Below, piece after piece: positions 18,389 through 27,453 of a DNA stretch of 27,453 nucleotides (within the stretch, counting starts at the first letter, position 1; each line of letters opens with the position of its first letter). The translations under genes were made by a program, and so were the position numbers. The DNA is taken from positions 2,323,529 to 2,350,981 of the forward strand of contig BFEA01000158.1 of the NCBI GenBank assembly GCA_003427395.1. The letters run 5' to 3'. The stretch comes from Chara braunii (taxonomy: Eukaryota; Streptophyta; Charophyceae; Charales; Characeae). The notes under the pieces were generated by a model, which did no database searches, had not been told where the DNA came from, and worked only from the letters and a program-made list of their open reading frames with translations.

Positions 18389-18875
18389 ATGCCACCTGGC
18401 TGTCAAACCCCAAACACAAACACTAGACTGAATCACTAGTCCTAACCTATATGGGGCGCCTTCCCACTCACACCACATGGCCAATCCTTAATGTATAAGG
18501 AGTCCTCCGCTCAAGAATGTGTGGTGAAGAGTGGGGGAGAGAAAAAACACCCTCCCCAAATCCAATCAAGTAGATAAGAGTAATCCAAGTCAACTTAGGT
18601 CATGTCGAATCATGGCAAAAGTCGATAGCACGAGCAATCACATGTGATGACCAACTAAATGACGACTAAACTGATCAAGAATCTGGCAAAAAATGGGCAG
18701 AATGGAGCACAACAACAGAAGTCAATACGCTGCCACCCAAACGAAGCATGAAGGAAGAGGCAAGGAACTTACACCATGAGCATCCGGACAGGATCAAAAC
18801 ACTGGCCAACTCGCCACTCAAGCAAACAGCACAACACCCTCGGCATCAACCATTCATACGGTTGACCATTCCATT
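18389..18875. other. No supported feature
   Basis: Flank of the second LTR. No open frame with protein character was seen. A minus-strand GTGTAAGT near 18770 looks like a splice donor but has no partner I can support. Confidence 0.5.
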
Positions 18876-19743
18876 TCATGTCTGACTCAGCAAAAGACTA
18901 AAACATGGCACATCAGACAGTGACCCTGAAGATCGTTCTGAAGGGTGAAGGATGCAAGTAACCAAATCCCTCGTAGGCCTATTACTGGTCGATGCTCCCG
19001 CAAAGAGCAAAATAGCAGACGGCTTTTGTTGTGGTGAGATGAGCATCTTTGGTGACGCTATCATGATGGCCTGCTCTTGAGGAGCCTCACGCATTCTCTG
19101 ACCATGGACGTACCCTGTACCAGCCGAGATCTCCGCAGCATAAATCGGAGCAGTTGTCATCGTTGTAACAGTTATAGGTTGAGCAATGGGGTCTGTAGAT
19201 GAATGGGAGATTGTTGTTGGTGGCATGATATATGAAGCTGATGATTGATTTTGGAGTTCCTCGCCATCGCAAGATAATACTATACTGGACAGAGGAGTGA
19301 TGGGCATAGTTGTGGTTTTTGAAATTGGCAACGCCCCCAAATCGTAGGATGATGCAGTTATGCATGCAGGAGCAGTCTTCATAGTTAGAGTATATACTAG
19401 ATGTAGTATCCAAAACTGCATTTGCTGATGGTGACACACCGGATTGAGTGACAAGAGGCTGACCATATACCGCCATGCTTGCTGATAGCACACCACCCGA
19501 TTGATGCACCAACGCAACACCCAGAGCATGCCCCATGTCTAACAAATTGTAGCACTGGTTCAAAATCTTGTCTGTCTGGCGCCAATCAAGCAAAACGTCA
19601 ACCAGGGGATCGGGCCCCTCCTCTAATTCCTCGACCACCTCCAACATACTTTGTAAGGTGTTCTCCACCCAGCGGACCAGCAAGGTCGCTACCCCATCGA
19701 CCTCAGTCCAATCCGGAGCCAGCGAGGAGAGAGCACCCACCAT
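18876..19743 (-). pseudogene. Unrecognised coding-like region with one frameshift
   Basis: Two overlapping minus-strand frames seem to form one protein. The first half from ATG 19743 reads MVGALSSLAPDWTEVDGV, then LEVVEELEEGPDPLVDVLLD and HALGVALVHQSGGVLSAS. Near 19390 the protein-like quality moves to the other frame: TAPACITASSYDLGALPISK, then AQPITVTTMTTAPIYAAEI and QEQAIMIASPKMLISPQQK, ending at 18876. The N-terminal part is acidic and probably helical; the rest is rich in Thr, Ser and Ala. No domain was recognised. It may be a host gene fragment or the 5' part of another element. The start lies in a duplicated segment. Confidence 0.4.
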
Positions 19744-19868
19744 CAGTCGGCACCGGCCTGAGCAGCCATGTCACCTACCTGCCCATCGACCTCAGTCCAA
19801 TCCGGAGCCTGCGAGAGAGCACCCACCATCAGCCGGCACGGGCTGGAATAGCCATGTCACCTACCTGG
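19693..19868. repeat. Tandem duplication (about 89 and 87 bp) over the ORF start
   Basis: Units 19693-19781 and 19782-19868 share CCCATCGACCTCAGTCCAAT and most following bases, with a 3-base deletion in the second. On the minus strand each copy has an ATG opening MVGALS; the upstream copy runs into a TGA after about 28 codons. Confidence 0.85.
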
Positions 19869-20202
19869 TTGCCACACATACTTTTGAAACCGCGCTAAAG
19901 CAAAAAAACAACAACAGAAGAAAACAAAAAACTGCAACAACTTGTACGGGCATAAGGGTAGGGTCAGTGACAGATCCACCTGAAGATGGTCATTTTTCAA
20001 AATACCGGGAGAGGGCTTTTGAAAAAGAGGGACGTGACGAGACCCATGATGGATGGAGTGATGTTAGGAGGATTGGTCACCGGTTGCGCTAGTGCTGGCG
20101 CCCTGATGCCGCCGGAATGGTAAGACCCGGTTCCCCCGGTTAGACTAGCGCGGGGGGAGGGGAGCTCCTCCGCTGCTAAGCCTGTGCGCACGCCCGGCAG
20201 AA

Positions 20203-20763
20203 GTGAGTGGCTCATTGAATTGGCCACGTGCCATGTGCTGTTGGGACGTGAACGAACGTGACGAGCTGGAAGGGGTAGCGCCAACTGTGAGTTTGACGAG
20301 GAAATACATAGGGGCGCAGCTGTTTGGGTACTTGATGGAGTTGGTGGTGGGCCTACAATATGGAGATACTCCTTTTGACATAGAAGACGACGTCTCGTAT
20401 GCAGAGGATGGTGGGCAAGATAAGGAAGACGTGGTCAACTACTGCAATAATATGTGTGCAGGGAGTGCGGATTGGGAAGTGGAGAGTGAGATGAGCCATG
20501 AAGCGGATGTGTGGGACAGGGATGAGCATAAGGTGGGGGTTGGCGGGTGGTGGGAAAACCTGATGGCGCTCGCTTATCAAGTTGATGTTGAGAGTGACGT
20601 CATTGAGGGTGAGGCAGGTGAATGGGAGGTGGAGATGGGGTTCATGGCAGGGGCAGCAACTGCGGTGGAGGAGCGCCAAGGAAGGGGCGAGATGGGCAAG
20701 AAGGGGGAGAAGGGTGACAACAACAACAACAACAACAACAATAACAACAACAACAACAACAGC

Positions 20764-20794
<31 letters not shown>

Positions 20795-21073
20795 GCAACA
20801 ACGACAACAACAACAACAACAACGACAACGATAACAACAACAACAACGACGACGACGATGGCGGCGTGCAGGGAATGGGAGACATGAGCGAGAAGGGCGA
20901 GAAGGATGACAACAACAACAATAACAACGGCGGCTACAACGAGATGGGCGAGATGGGAGAGATGGATGACAACAACGACAACAACAACAAAGACAACGAG
21001 CAGGGAATGGGGGAAATGGGCGAGTAGGGCGTGAAGGATGACAACAACAACAACAACAACAACAACGATAGCG

Positions 21074-21155
<82 letters not shown>

Positions 21156-21553
21156 CGACGACGAAGGAGGGGGCGGCGATCATCATGGCAGCAGAGGGGC
21201 AGAGAGCGGTGATCGCACATCCATGATTGTTATTAGCATGGTGGGAGAAAAGTCTCATGCAGACAACGAGGGGATTGGGGGTGACAACAAACAACAACAA
21301 TAACAACGTCGACGGCGACACCATCAACAACAACAACAACAACAACGACGTCGGCGGCGGAGACGACCACGGCAGCAGCAGGATAGAGAGACGTGTTTGT
21401 GCATCCATGATCTTTATCAGTATCGTGGGAGCAACACTGCAAGCGGCCGTGGAGGGGCGTGGGGGTGACAAAATTTGGTCTACTATGCTCACCCCTTCCA
21501 ACCTTCATATGAGATTGATCTTTGTTGTCTCGCAGAGAATAGGAGTAGGATAG
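20203..21553 (+). pseudogene. Asn-rich acidic coding-like region
   Basis: Unrecognised. The first in-frame ATG is at 20233; the frame is open from 20203. The non-repetitive N-terminal part contains CCWDVNERDELEGVAPTV, RKYIGAQLFGYLMELVVGLQ and FDIEDDVSYAEDGG. From 20718 come poly-Asn tracts separated by MGEMGE, SEKGEKDD-type spacers. TAG 21025-21027 interrupts a spacer, and the same frame continues to 21303. A frame change then leads to a second, similar spacer (DDHGSS, SMIFISIVG) ending at 21553. The repeated segments GDHHGSRG and GDDHGSS are homologous to each other. The minus strand is also open over 20353-21501 (poly-Val), so strand choice rests on composition. It may be a real low-complexity gene or only an expanded repeat. 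Confidence 0.4.
20718..21358 (+). repeat. (AAC)n trinucleotide repeat cluster
   Basis: Interrupted AAC runs at about 20718-20845, 20908-20935, 20968-20995, 21039-21158 and 21284-21345, with GAC, AGC and AAT variants. Spacers keep the triplet phase up to about 21290. Confidence 0.9.
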
Positions 21554-22002
21554 TTGATGGCAGTTGGTGTTGCCTCGGGCGGGAGGTGGGTGGTTAGGGA
21601 ATAACTTGATGAAGATCCCTTTGGTTGATTGGGTCAGAAGGGCTGTCTCGGGTAAGACCCTGGTTAGGGTAGAACCACTAGACACTGCCTAGGGAAAGGC
21701 TCTAAGGAATATTCGTTGTCTGACCAAACCTGGGCTGGTGCTCATAGGAAAAAAAGGACAACGAACGATCATGCTTGGCGACCGAAGTGCCCGTGCGACG
21801 GTGCGACAAGGCTCGCTCGATAGTGCTTCAACCAGGGCTGTGAGAGGTTTGTCATGACCTAGCGCTGGTGTTTGCAACCGTTGTCCGGTATGCCCGAAAG
21901 GGCCAAACGGGTGGCCCCGTACATGAGGAAGCAACGGTTACGCTAAGGAAGCAAAAAGATGAGGTAGGTAAGCCCTAGTAGGGGTGGGTCCTGTGAGCAA
22001 CC

Positions 22003-22035
<33 letters not shown>
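21554..22035 (+). other. Non-coding stretch ending in a 29-base poly(A) run
   Basis: No supported frame. The A run at 22007-22035 resembles the tail of a LINE or SINE. The word CATTTAAA occurs just before the tail and again just after it (22043), but I found no matching 5' duplicate, so the element call is weak. Confidence 0.35.
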
Positions 22036-22199
22036 CACTTCATTTAAAGGAGGTTAATCCTTCCCTTGTGTAGGGAAGTAATCAATGCCCTTGCTTTCTT
22101 CGGACAATTGTGTATTAGCTACTATTAGGACATTTTCACACGTTATAGCATAGAGGGGTGTTGTACTCGATGTCCAGATCACACATAGGGTTTCCTGTT

Positions 22200-22330
22200 T
22201 AGGGTTGATTGATTTGGATCACACACATCACATTAGTGGTAGGGTTGTGTTCAGGGTTGATTGATTCGGATCACATACATCACATCAGTGGTAGGGTTTC
22301 GTGTTTAGGCTTGATGGATACATAGCACAT
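22200..22330 (+). repeat. Three short tandem units of 52-54 bp
   Basis: AGGGTTGATTGATT-type starts at about 22201, 22253 and 22307, followed by GGATCACA and CACAT(C/T)A words. The third unit is diverged. Confidence 0.75.
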
Positions 22331-22333
22331 ACA

Positions 22334-22706
22334 TTCCATTTTTGTTCGGGTTTCGTGGATTTTCATATGTGTTAGGGTTTCGTGGCATGTCCACTACGGA
22401 ATAAAAAGAGATTGACAAAAATCTACAGACAATCATAGGATGCTCACTAGGATATAAATCATAACTGTATAGCGACGCTGGACTCGTTTTCCAGGTCACA
22501 CATATCACATCAGTGTATATTCCATCTTTGTTCGGGTTTCGTGGATTTTCATATGTGCTAGGGTTTCGTGGCATGTCCACTACGCAATAAAAAGAGGTTG
22601 ACAAAAATATACAGACAATGATAGGATGCTCACTAGGATATAAATCATAACTTTATAGCGACGCTGGACCCGTTTTCCAGCTCACACATATCACATAAGT
22701 GTATAG
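22334..22706 (+). repeat. 186-bp tandem duplication
   Basis: Units 22334-22519 and 22520-22705 are nearly identical, with GTTCGGGTTTCGTGGATTTT and GCATGTCCACTACG in both. A partial third unit with GACGTTGGACCCG follows to about 22730. Confidence 0.92.
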
Positions 22707-22730
22707 GGACGTTGGACCCGATTTCCAGCA

Positions 22731-23040
22731 GGTGCAGCTCCCCACCAATAGATGAAGCCTTCAATGTTGGGCCCTACTTATTGGGGATGCTCTTATCACC
22801 TTGGTAAGTAGGTTTTTTCCGCTTACTAGAAGTTTGATTAATGATCAGGATGAGCGGCTGGATCAGACCTCTCATGTGATTTTTTTTTTATTTGCTCTGT
22901 ACTCCAAATATAATGTCACTCCGACTAGGAATTCTACCTTCTTTTCTTTGAGCCTTTCAGTTTGTTTCTTTTCCTGAGTTTATATTTCGATGCATGTAGA
23001 GACTCATGGATAAAAGGAAGAGAGTGGGAGAAGGAAGAGA
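22731..23040. other. No supported feature upstream of family II gag
   Basis: This would be leader or LTR of family II, but no terminus, TATA box or primer-binding site stands out. GGATCAGACC near 22860 only weakly resembles an initiator-Met binding site. A purine-rich stretch (23005-23067) precedes gag. Confidence 0.4.
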
Positions 23041-23091
23041 GTGAGAGAAGGGAGAGAGAGAGAGAGAACCCATCTTAAGGGACTTGCTGAA

Positions 23092-24497
23092 ATGGCAGTA
23101 GTAAAGGTCTTTGTGGCTTCAAAGGACCAACTAGATGCACCCAACGGAGAGGATAAACCATTATTGCAAGTCCTCTACGACAAGGCACTGACAAGGGAAG
23201 AGAAGGCAGAGGAGGAAAAACGGAAAATCGTTGTTGCGGACCATGAGGCTGTCTTTAAAACAGTTTCTTCCTTAGCCGACACTGAGGTCAAGCAAAATCG
23301 AGTCGAATATGTGAGTGTTCTTATAGACCGTCACCTACTTAGTGAAATTTATGGTCATATTTTGAAACTTTTTGACTTCGTAAGTGAACTGCGGACACAA
23401 ATGGTGCATATGGTCAAGGAGCGCAATGATCAGATGCAGCAGATGGCAAATATGCATCAAGCCCAGATTCCTAATTGTTTTCCTCTACCTTCTGCCTCCA
23501 ATGCTGCTAACCAATTTGTCCTTGCTTTTCTTCATCCCTCTACTCTTCTTAGCATGGTTCAATCAGGACCTGCAGTAGGTGCAGACCCTGATGTCACTAC
23601 AACAAGTAGCAACGCAGGGATTTCTGCAACTGCTACAGCCTCGAGTTCAGATATAGCATTTGCTGGTGCCAGCTATAACAGTTCCCATATGGACAGAAAG
23701 GCGGTAGGAATACTTTCCAAGTACGATGCCAAGAAAGACGTAGAGTTCTGGATCAGCTTCATGAGAGCCTACTTCGAGGTGCTGGTAACTCAAGCTTTGA
23801 GCCTACTTCGAACTTGTTGTATGAGGCTTCTTAGAAGTCCAAACTAGTATGTAGGGCAAGTACACTAAGATCGATCTGATACAGACTCACACAGGGGCTC
23901 AAAGTCACACCAGTAACCACGCTTGAAGAGATCATGATCAAACAATATAAGGATCCACATGTTGTTGTAAGAACCAAGAAGACACTTGATAATCGTAAAT
24001 GCAACAAGTGGACGGACACCATGTACAATCTGTAGTTGTTTGTCAGCAAATGTTTTGCTACACCCAGACTGCAAATAGCTGTACAATAATGCCTCGATGT
24101 TGTGACAGGTACGATTCTCACTACTTACTCGCATCGCCTAGATAAAGAGTTCATTGGATACACAGACTGGTTTTCCCTCATGCAGGATATAGTCAGCCTT
24201 GAGGCACACGACCTCGTTTCCATAGCAGGCAACACAAAACATATTGGCGGCTGGCGGATCCGAGGCAGCAACCGTTTTGTTGTGCATAACTTGTTGGAGG
24301 CTAATAAGGAGGCATATACAGACGGGCCCAGTCTTGGTGACGACCAAGAACAGAACCCTGATATAGCCTGTTCCTCTTCAATCCATGACTCTGACATAAG
24401 TATCGAAAAAGAAAAAGAAAATCTCTTTAGAAAGTCTGCCAATGTGAAGGGACCAAACCGGAACTCGGGAAAGAACTATGTCCAACTTCCCAATTGA
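23092..24497 (+). pseudogene. Gag of family II
   Basis: ATG 23092 opens MAVVKVFVASKDQLDAP. The first frame runs to 23847, with a charged helical region (KALTREEKAEEEKRK), a further helix (SELRTQMVHMVKERNDQMQQ) and a Ser/Ala-rich linker. It ends in KYDAKKDVEFWISFMRAYFE, the usual start of the gypsy capsid domain. Capsid remnants continue in other frames: TTLEEIMIKQYKDPH (about 23915) and YSHRLDKEFIGYTDW (24125). The last open part ends at TGA 24495-24497. Several indels and stops break it. The start is chosen as the first ATG of the long frame. Confidence 0.7.
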
Positions 24498-24613
24498 GTC
24501 AAAATCCCGGCGAAACCGGAGGAATCGGAAGATGCAACCACCAAAGTGACCAAACCTTGGGTTGACCTCCGGACCACTGAAAATGATTGGATGATTAGGC
24601 TCGAGGAAGGGTT

Positions 24614-24656
24614 ATGCTTGCATTGCCTGAAACCGAATCGCAAAGTACAAGATTGT
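24614..24656 (+). other. Zinc knuckle of family II with His replaced by Arg
   Basis: CLHCLKPNRKVQDC fits CX2CX4HX4C except that the His is Arg (codon CGC). This loss of a zinc ligand is probably inactivating. It lies between gag and protease as expected. Confidence 0.8.
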
Positions 24657-24805
24657 TATAGGCTGCATGAGAACCAGAATCGAGTGTAGAGTTGAAATGA
24701 GCACCCTCTACAGCAAGGGGGAATGAAACTGATGCATATTAGCAGTGACTGTCGTTTTTTGAAGCCTCATCGTCTGCTGATTCCGAAGTTGAATTTTGTC
24801 ATGCT

Positions 24806-25318
24806 TTGTATGTTGAGCCTTGGGAGGAGTTTGAGAACGTCAACTTTCACTATCACCTAGAGCATTGGGCTGAGATGAAACAGCAGCGTCCTCAAGGGAT
24901 AGTGAAGTTAATTATCTTCAAACTTTTCATAAACCATCGCTATCTTCGTGTCTTGATTGATTGTGGTGCTACAACCGACTTCATGTCACCACACGAGATA
25001 CGCAAAGTGGGTTTAGGGATGAAGCAGGTGTTTTTGGAGAGCTTTTGTCGGACTCAAGTAGGCAACAAAGACGTTGTCGCATTCACACATGTAGTCAAAG
25101 GTGTGCGCACTACCTTTGATAAGGACAAAACAGTCACCCACACATTGAAGTTTTATGTCCTTGACAAGTGTAACTTCGATGCAGTCGTTTGCTTGGGCTG
25201 GTTGTGGTCCCAACTTCTCATGGTAAAAAACGCTAAAGAGAACGAACTTTTCATCTTCTTGGATGAGAAGCACGAGTCCCCAGTGACCTTTCCTAATGCC
25301 ATGCAAGTAGAAGTGTAA
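24806..25318 (+). pseudogene. Aspartic protease of family II
   Basis: The active-site region is YLRVLIDCGATTDFMS. The catalytic Asp (about 24959) is kept, but the usual Ser or Thr before Gly is Cys. FYVLDKCNFDAVVCLGWLW is the C-terminal signature, where ILGxxWL is normal. Upstream frame from 24806 reads VEPWEEFENVNFHYHLEHW. The frame ends at TAA 25316-25318. About 200 bases of degraded linker lead to RT. Confidence 0.78.
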
Positions 25319-25520
25319 GAAGTAGATTCATTAGGTAAAGTAGAACTAGTGTTCGTCCTCCTTGTGCTTGCATCACTTCTTGGTGATCCTTTTGCTGATC
25401 CTCCACCCCCACCGATCCCAACAAGCATTCAAAGCTTACTTGACTTATTTCCGAAAGTTTTGGCCGAACCATGTGGAGTCCCCACGCGATCGGTTAGACT
25501 AACTTAGGCACACAATTGAG

Positions 25521-26280
25521 TTGGTCGAAGGTGTTATTCATCCAAAGGATTGTGTATACCATATGGGATCCGGTGAGTTGGGGGAACTTCGGAAACAGAT
25601 CGATGAGATGATCGACAAAGGATTAATAAAGTCTGGCGAATTTGAATTTGGTGCACCTGATTTGTTTGTCCCAAAGAAAGGAGGCAAACTCCGCATATGT
25701 ATTGATTATCGCGGTCTAAACCGCATCACAAGGAAGAATGCATACTCATTGTCATGCATATATGATTTGTTTGATGTTGCAGGTGGGTGCAAGGTTTTCT
25801 CCAAGATCGACCTCAAATCTAGGTATCACCAGATTGAATTCGATCATGCAGACCAACACAAGATTGTGTTCAAGACACACGAAGGGCTTTACGAATTCAC
25901 CGTAATGCCCTTCGGTCTCACGACATACCGGTCACCTTCCAAAGTCTTATGGACAAAGTCCTTCGTGAACAGATTGGTAGGTTTGTGGTTTTGTACCTCA
26001 ATGACATACTGATCTTTAGTAAGTCCATCGAGGAACATATGAAGCATCTTGAGGAAGTGTTCATCATCCTCAAGAAAACGAATTTCATCTCAACTTAGAG
26101 AAATCTGAGTTTCAGAGGAACGACGTCATCTATCTTGGGCATCGGTTCTCTGCTGCAGGCCTCGAGCCTAAGGCAACCAAAGTTGAGGTCATAGGCGATT
26201 GGCCTCAATCCACGAACATCCGTGAATTATGTTATTTTCTTGGTCTTGCATCCTACTATTGAAAGTTTGTGTCTTGATTC
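25521..26280 (+). pseudogene. Reverse transcriptase of family II
   Basis: The fingers and palm are clear: ELRKQIDEMIDKGLIKSG, FVPKKGGKLRICIDYRGLN, FSKIDLKSRYHQIEF (first catalytic Asp at about 25809) and GLYEFTVMPFGLTT. A frame change near 25920 gives PVTFQSLMDKVLREQIGRFV and then YLNDILIFS at 25994-26020. The YxDD box has Asn (AAT 26000-26002) in place of the first Asp, so polymerase activity would be lost. After a second frame change near 26090 come VIYLGHRFSAAGLEPKATKV and YFLGLASYY, followed by a TGA where Arg is expected. Confidence 0.88.
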
Positions 26281-26289
26281 TCTATTGTT

Positions 26290-26436
26290 GCTCGCCCGTT
26301 ATCCCGATTAACAAATACATATCTTACACGTGGGATGCAACATGTGAGACTACGTTTCAAGCCTTGAAAGTGACTTCGGTAAGTTACCCTGTACTCCGTA
26401 TTGCAGATTCCAAACTCACATTTGTAGTTACTGCCT
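26290..26436 (+). pseudogene. Start of RNase H of family II, interrupted
   Basis: The frame ending here reads YTWDATCETTFQALKVTSVS, then YPVLRIADSKLTFVV, the lead into the RNase H domain (compare F-ILITDW in family I). Homology stops after FVVTA at about 26436, before any of the catalytic acids can be confirmed. Confidence 0.7.
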
Positions 26437-26960
26437 GCGTAGCACGACGAATGTGTTCGCGGTCCTTCCCGTTCAGGGGAACACGTTCGCGCGAACGGCT
26501 CGAGAACACTTTCGCGAGAATGTGTTTTCTATGTAACACCCGCGGACGCGTTCCCGGGTCCAATCTCGGATGGCGGACGCAGACGGGTCCGCATCCGCGG
26601 CCTACCTGGTCCGCACCGCGGACCCGATTTTACCAGAATTTTCCTGAATTAAATAATAGGTTAAAAAAAACATATATATATACATGGGGTTGTAAGGAAT
26701 TTTAAACCCTACAACCCCATATTTTTGTTTTTGGAATCCGACTTTGTTTCATATTTTTAAAAAATCAAAAACTAAATTCGATTTTAAAAACATTAAAATA
26801 TATATATATAAAGAAAAGTTGGATTTTTTTTTTGTCATTTTTTATCATCAGATATATGGTCCCAGAGTTCACCTGTATTTTTTAAAAATGAATTTCTGTT
26901 TTTTGCAAGGGTATGAAGTGTTTTAGAAAAATAAAGATACAAAATTTAAAAATAAATAAA
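26437..26960 (+). mobile_element. GC-rich palindromic ends with AT-rich core, likely relatives of the short elements
   Basis: From 26437 to 26528 there are TTCGCG words, including the perfect palindrome CGTTCGCGCGAACG (26484-26497). From 26532 the sequence begins TGTAACACCC, like element 2 (TGTAACACTCC at 17710). GCGGACG words follow, with the inverted pair CGGGTCCGC (26584-26592) and GCGGACCCG (26618-26626). The AT-rich part after 26680 shares GGTTGTA and GACTT(C/T)GTTT-type words with element 1. No right end or target duplicate was found. It may be two nested elements. Confidence 0.45.
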
Positions 26961-26985
26961 CAAAAAACTTGAAAAAAAAAAAAGT

Positions 26986-27001
26986 TTGATTGATTGATTG
27001 A

Positions 27002-27049
<48 letters not shown>

Positions 27050-27105
27050 CATTTATTCATTCATTCATTCATTCATTCATTGTGAGTGTGTGTGTGTGTG
27101 TGTGC

Positions 27106-27141
<36 letters not shown>

Positions 27142-27212
27142 AAGAGAGGGAGAGAGAGAGAGGGAGCTGCGTGGGCCCTGGGGAGCTGCGCGGCGTGGGC
27201 AGCTGCGCGCGT

Positions 27213-27247
<35 letters not shown>

Positions 27248-27271
27248 AGAGACTCTGAGTGAGAGAGAGAG

Positions 27272-27310
<39 letters not shown>

Positions 27311-27372
27311 CACGCGCCGCGCAGGCGATGCGGGGAGCTGCGCGTGCGCCGCGCACACGAGCGAGCACGCGG

Positions 27373-27405
<33 letters not shown>

Positions 27406-27413
27406 AGAACACC

Positions 27414-27453
<40 letters not shown>
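26986..27453. repeat. Compound microsatellite: (TTGA)n, (ATTC)n, (GT)n, (GA)n, (GC)n
   Basis: Successive runs: TGAT/TTGA to 27048, ATTC-type to 27080, GT to about 27125, GA to 27164, GC-alternating around 27210-27225, GA to about 27272, GT to 27309, a GC-rich spacer, then GA and GT to the window end. Apparent coding frames here are repeat artefacts. Confidence 0.95.

Larger units (their letters stand above)
23041..26436 (+). mobile_element. Family II Ty3/gypsy retrotransposon, degenerate and 3'-truncated
   Basis: Gag, zinc knuckle, protease, RT and the first residues of RNase H occur in the canonical order on the + strand in at least four frames. The sequence differs clearly from family I, for example RICIDYRGLNRIT against RICIDYRKLN. 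RNase H is broken at 26436 by GC-rich DNA, and integrase and the 3' LTR are not in the window. Confidence 0.85.

Noticed and set aside
18389-18560. Another LTR on the minus strand starting TGTGACGCCC
   Set aside because: The motif is more simply the end of the family I LTR read backwards, and no second LTR or internal region follows.
20577-21220. Minus-strand poly-Leu and poly-Cys frames over the AAC repeats
   Set aside because: Every phase of an AAC repeat is open on the minus strand, and these frames have no non-repetitive protein-like part.
21660-22035. tRNA-derived SINE with poly(A) tail
   Set aside because: No convincing A and B boxes and no 5' target duplicate were found.
23831-24442. 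Minus-strand frames opposite family II gag
   Set aside because: The + strand carries gag remnants (TTLEEIMIKQYKDPH and others), so these are shadows.
1-27453. tRNA or rRNA genes
   Set aside because: No cloverleaf-like box pairs or conserved rRNA segments were noticed by eye. A covariance-model scan could not be run.

Overview
The window looks like a repeat-rich intergenic stretch of a plant-lineage nuclear genome. No intact gene with a recognisable cellular function is visible. The content is two decayed Ty3/gypsy LTR retrotransposon families, short non-autonomous elements, tandem arrays, microsatellites, one run of 40 N, and two unrecognised coding-like loci. A streptophyte alga such as Chara is my best guess at the organism, but this rests on general impression, not on a diagnostic gene.

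Positions 1-11208 hold one large element, called family I here. On the + strand come part of its 5' LTR (1 to about 862), then a block of about 4.1 kb that is inverted (about 862-4975), then the rest of the element on the + strand (4970-11208). Read on the minus strand, the inverted block holds the LTR end, primer-binding region, gag, zinc knuckle, protease and reverse transcriptase. The + strand then resumes with RNase H, integrase, an extra unknown 3' ORF and the 3' LTR. RT stops where RNase H should start, and the LTR reading frame is cut at the other junction, so a single internal inversion explains the layout. The LTR is unusually long (about 2.4 kb) and contains a TATA box, a GA microsatellite and a conserved ORF of unknown function.

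Positions 11209-14730 form a block without recognisable coding capacity. It contains repeated short motifs, a 147-bp tandem duplication, an array of six hairpin units about 122 bp apart, and a 466-bp short element with target-site duplications.

Positions 14730-18388 are a second, 5'-truncated copy of family I: the end of the 3' ORF and a complete LTR. The LTR is interrupted by a 324-bp short element related to the one at 11613-12078. The family I LTR end at 4509-4975 supplies the empty insertion site.

Positions 18389-22800 contain a frameshifted unknown minus-strand coding region with a duplicated 5' end, an Asn-rich (AAC)n coding-like region, a poly(A) run and two tandem repeat systems. Positions 23041-26436 carry a second gypsy element (family II, + strand: gag, zinc knuckle, protease, RT) with damaged catalytic residues. 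It is broken at the start of RNase H by GC-rich palindromic DNA that resembles the ends of the short elements. The window ends in compound microsatellites (26986-27453).

Many stop codons in family I are of the kind made by C-to-T change (CGA to TGA, CAA to TAA, CAG to TAG). This suggests silencing by methylation followed by decay.
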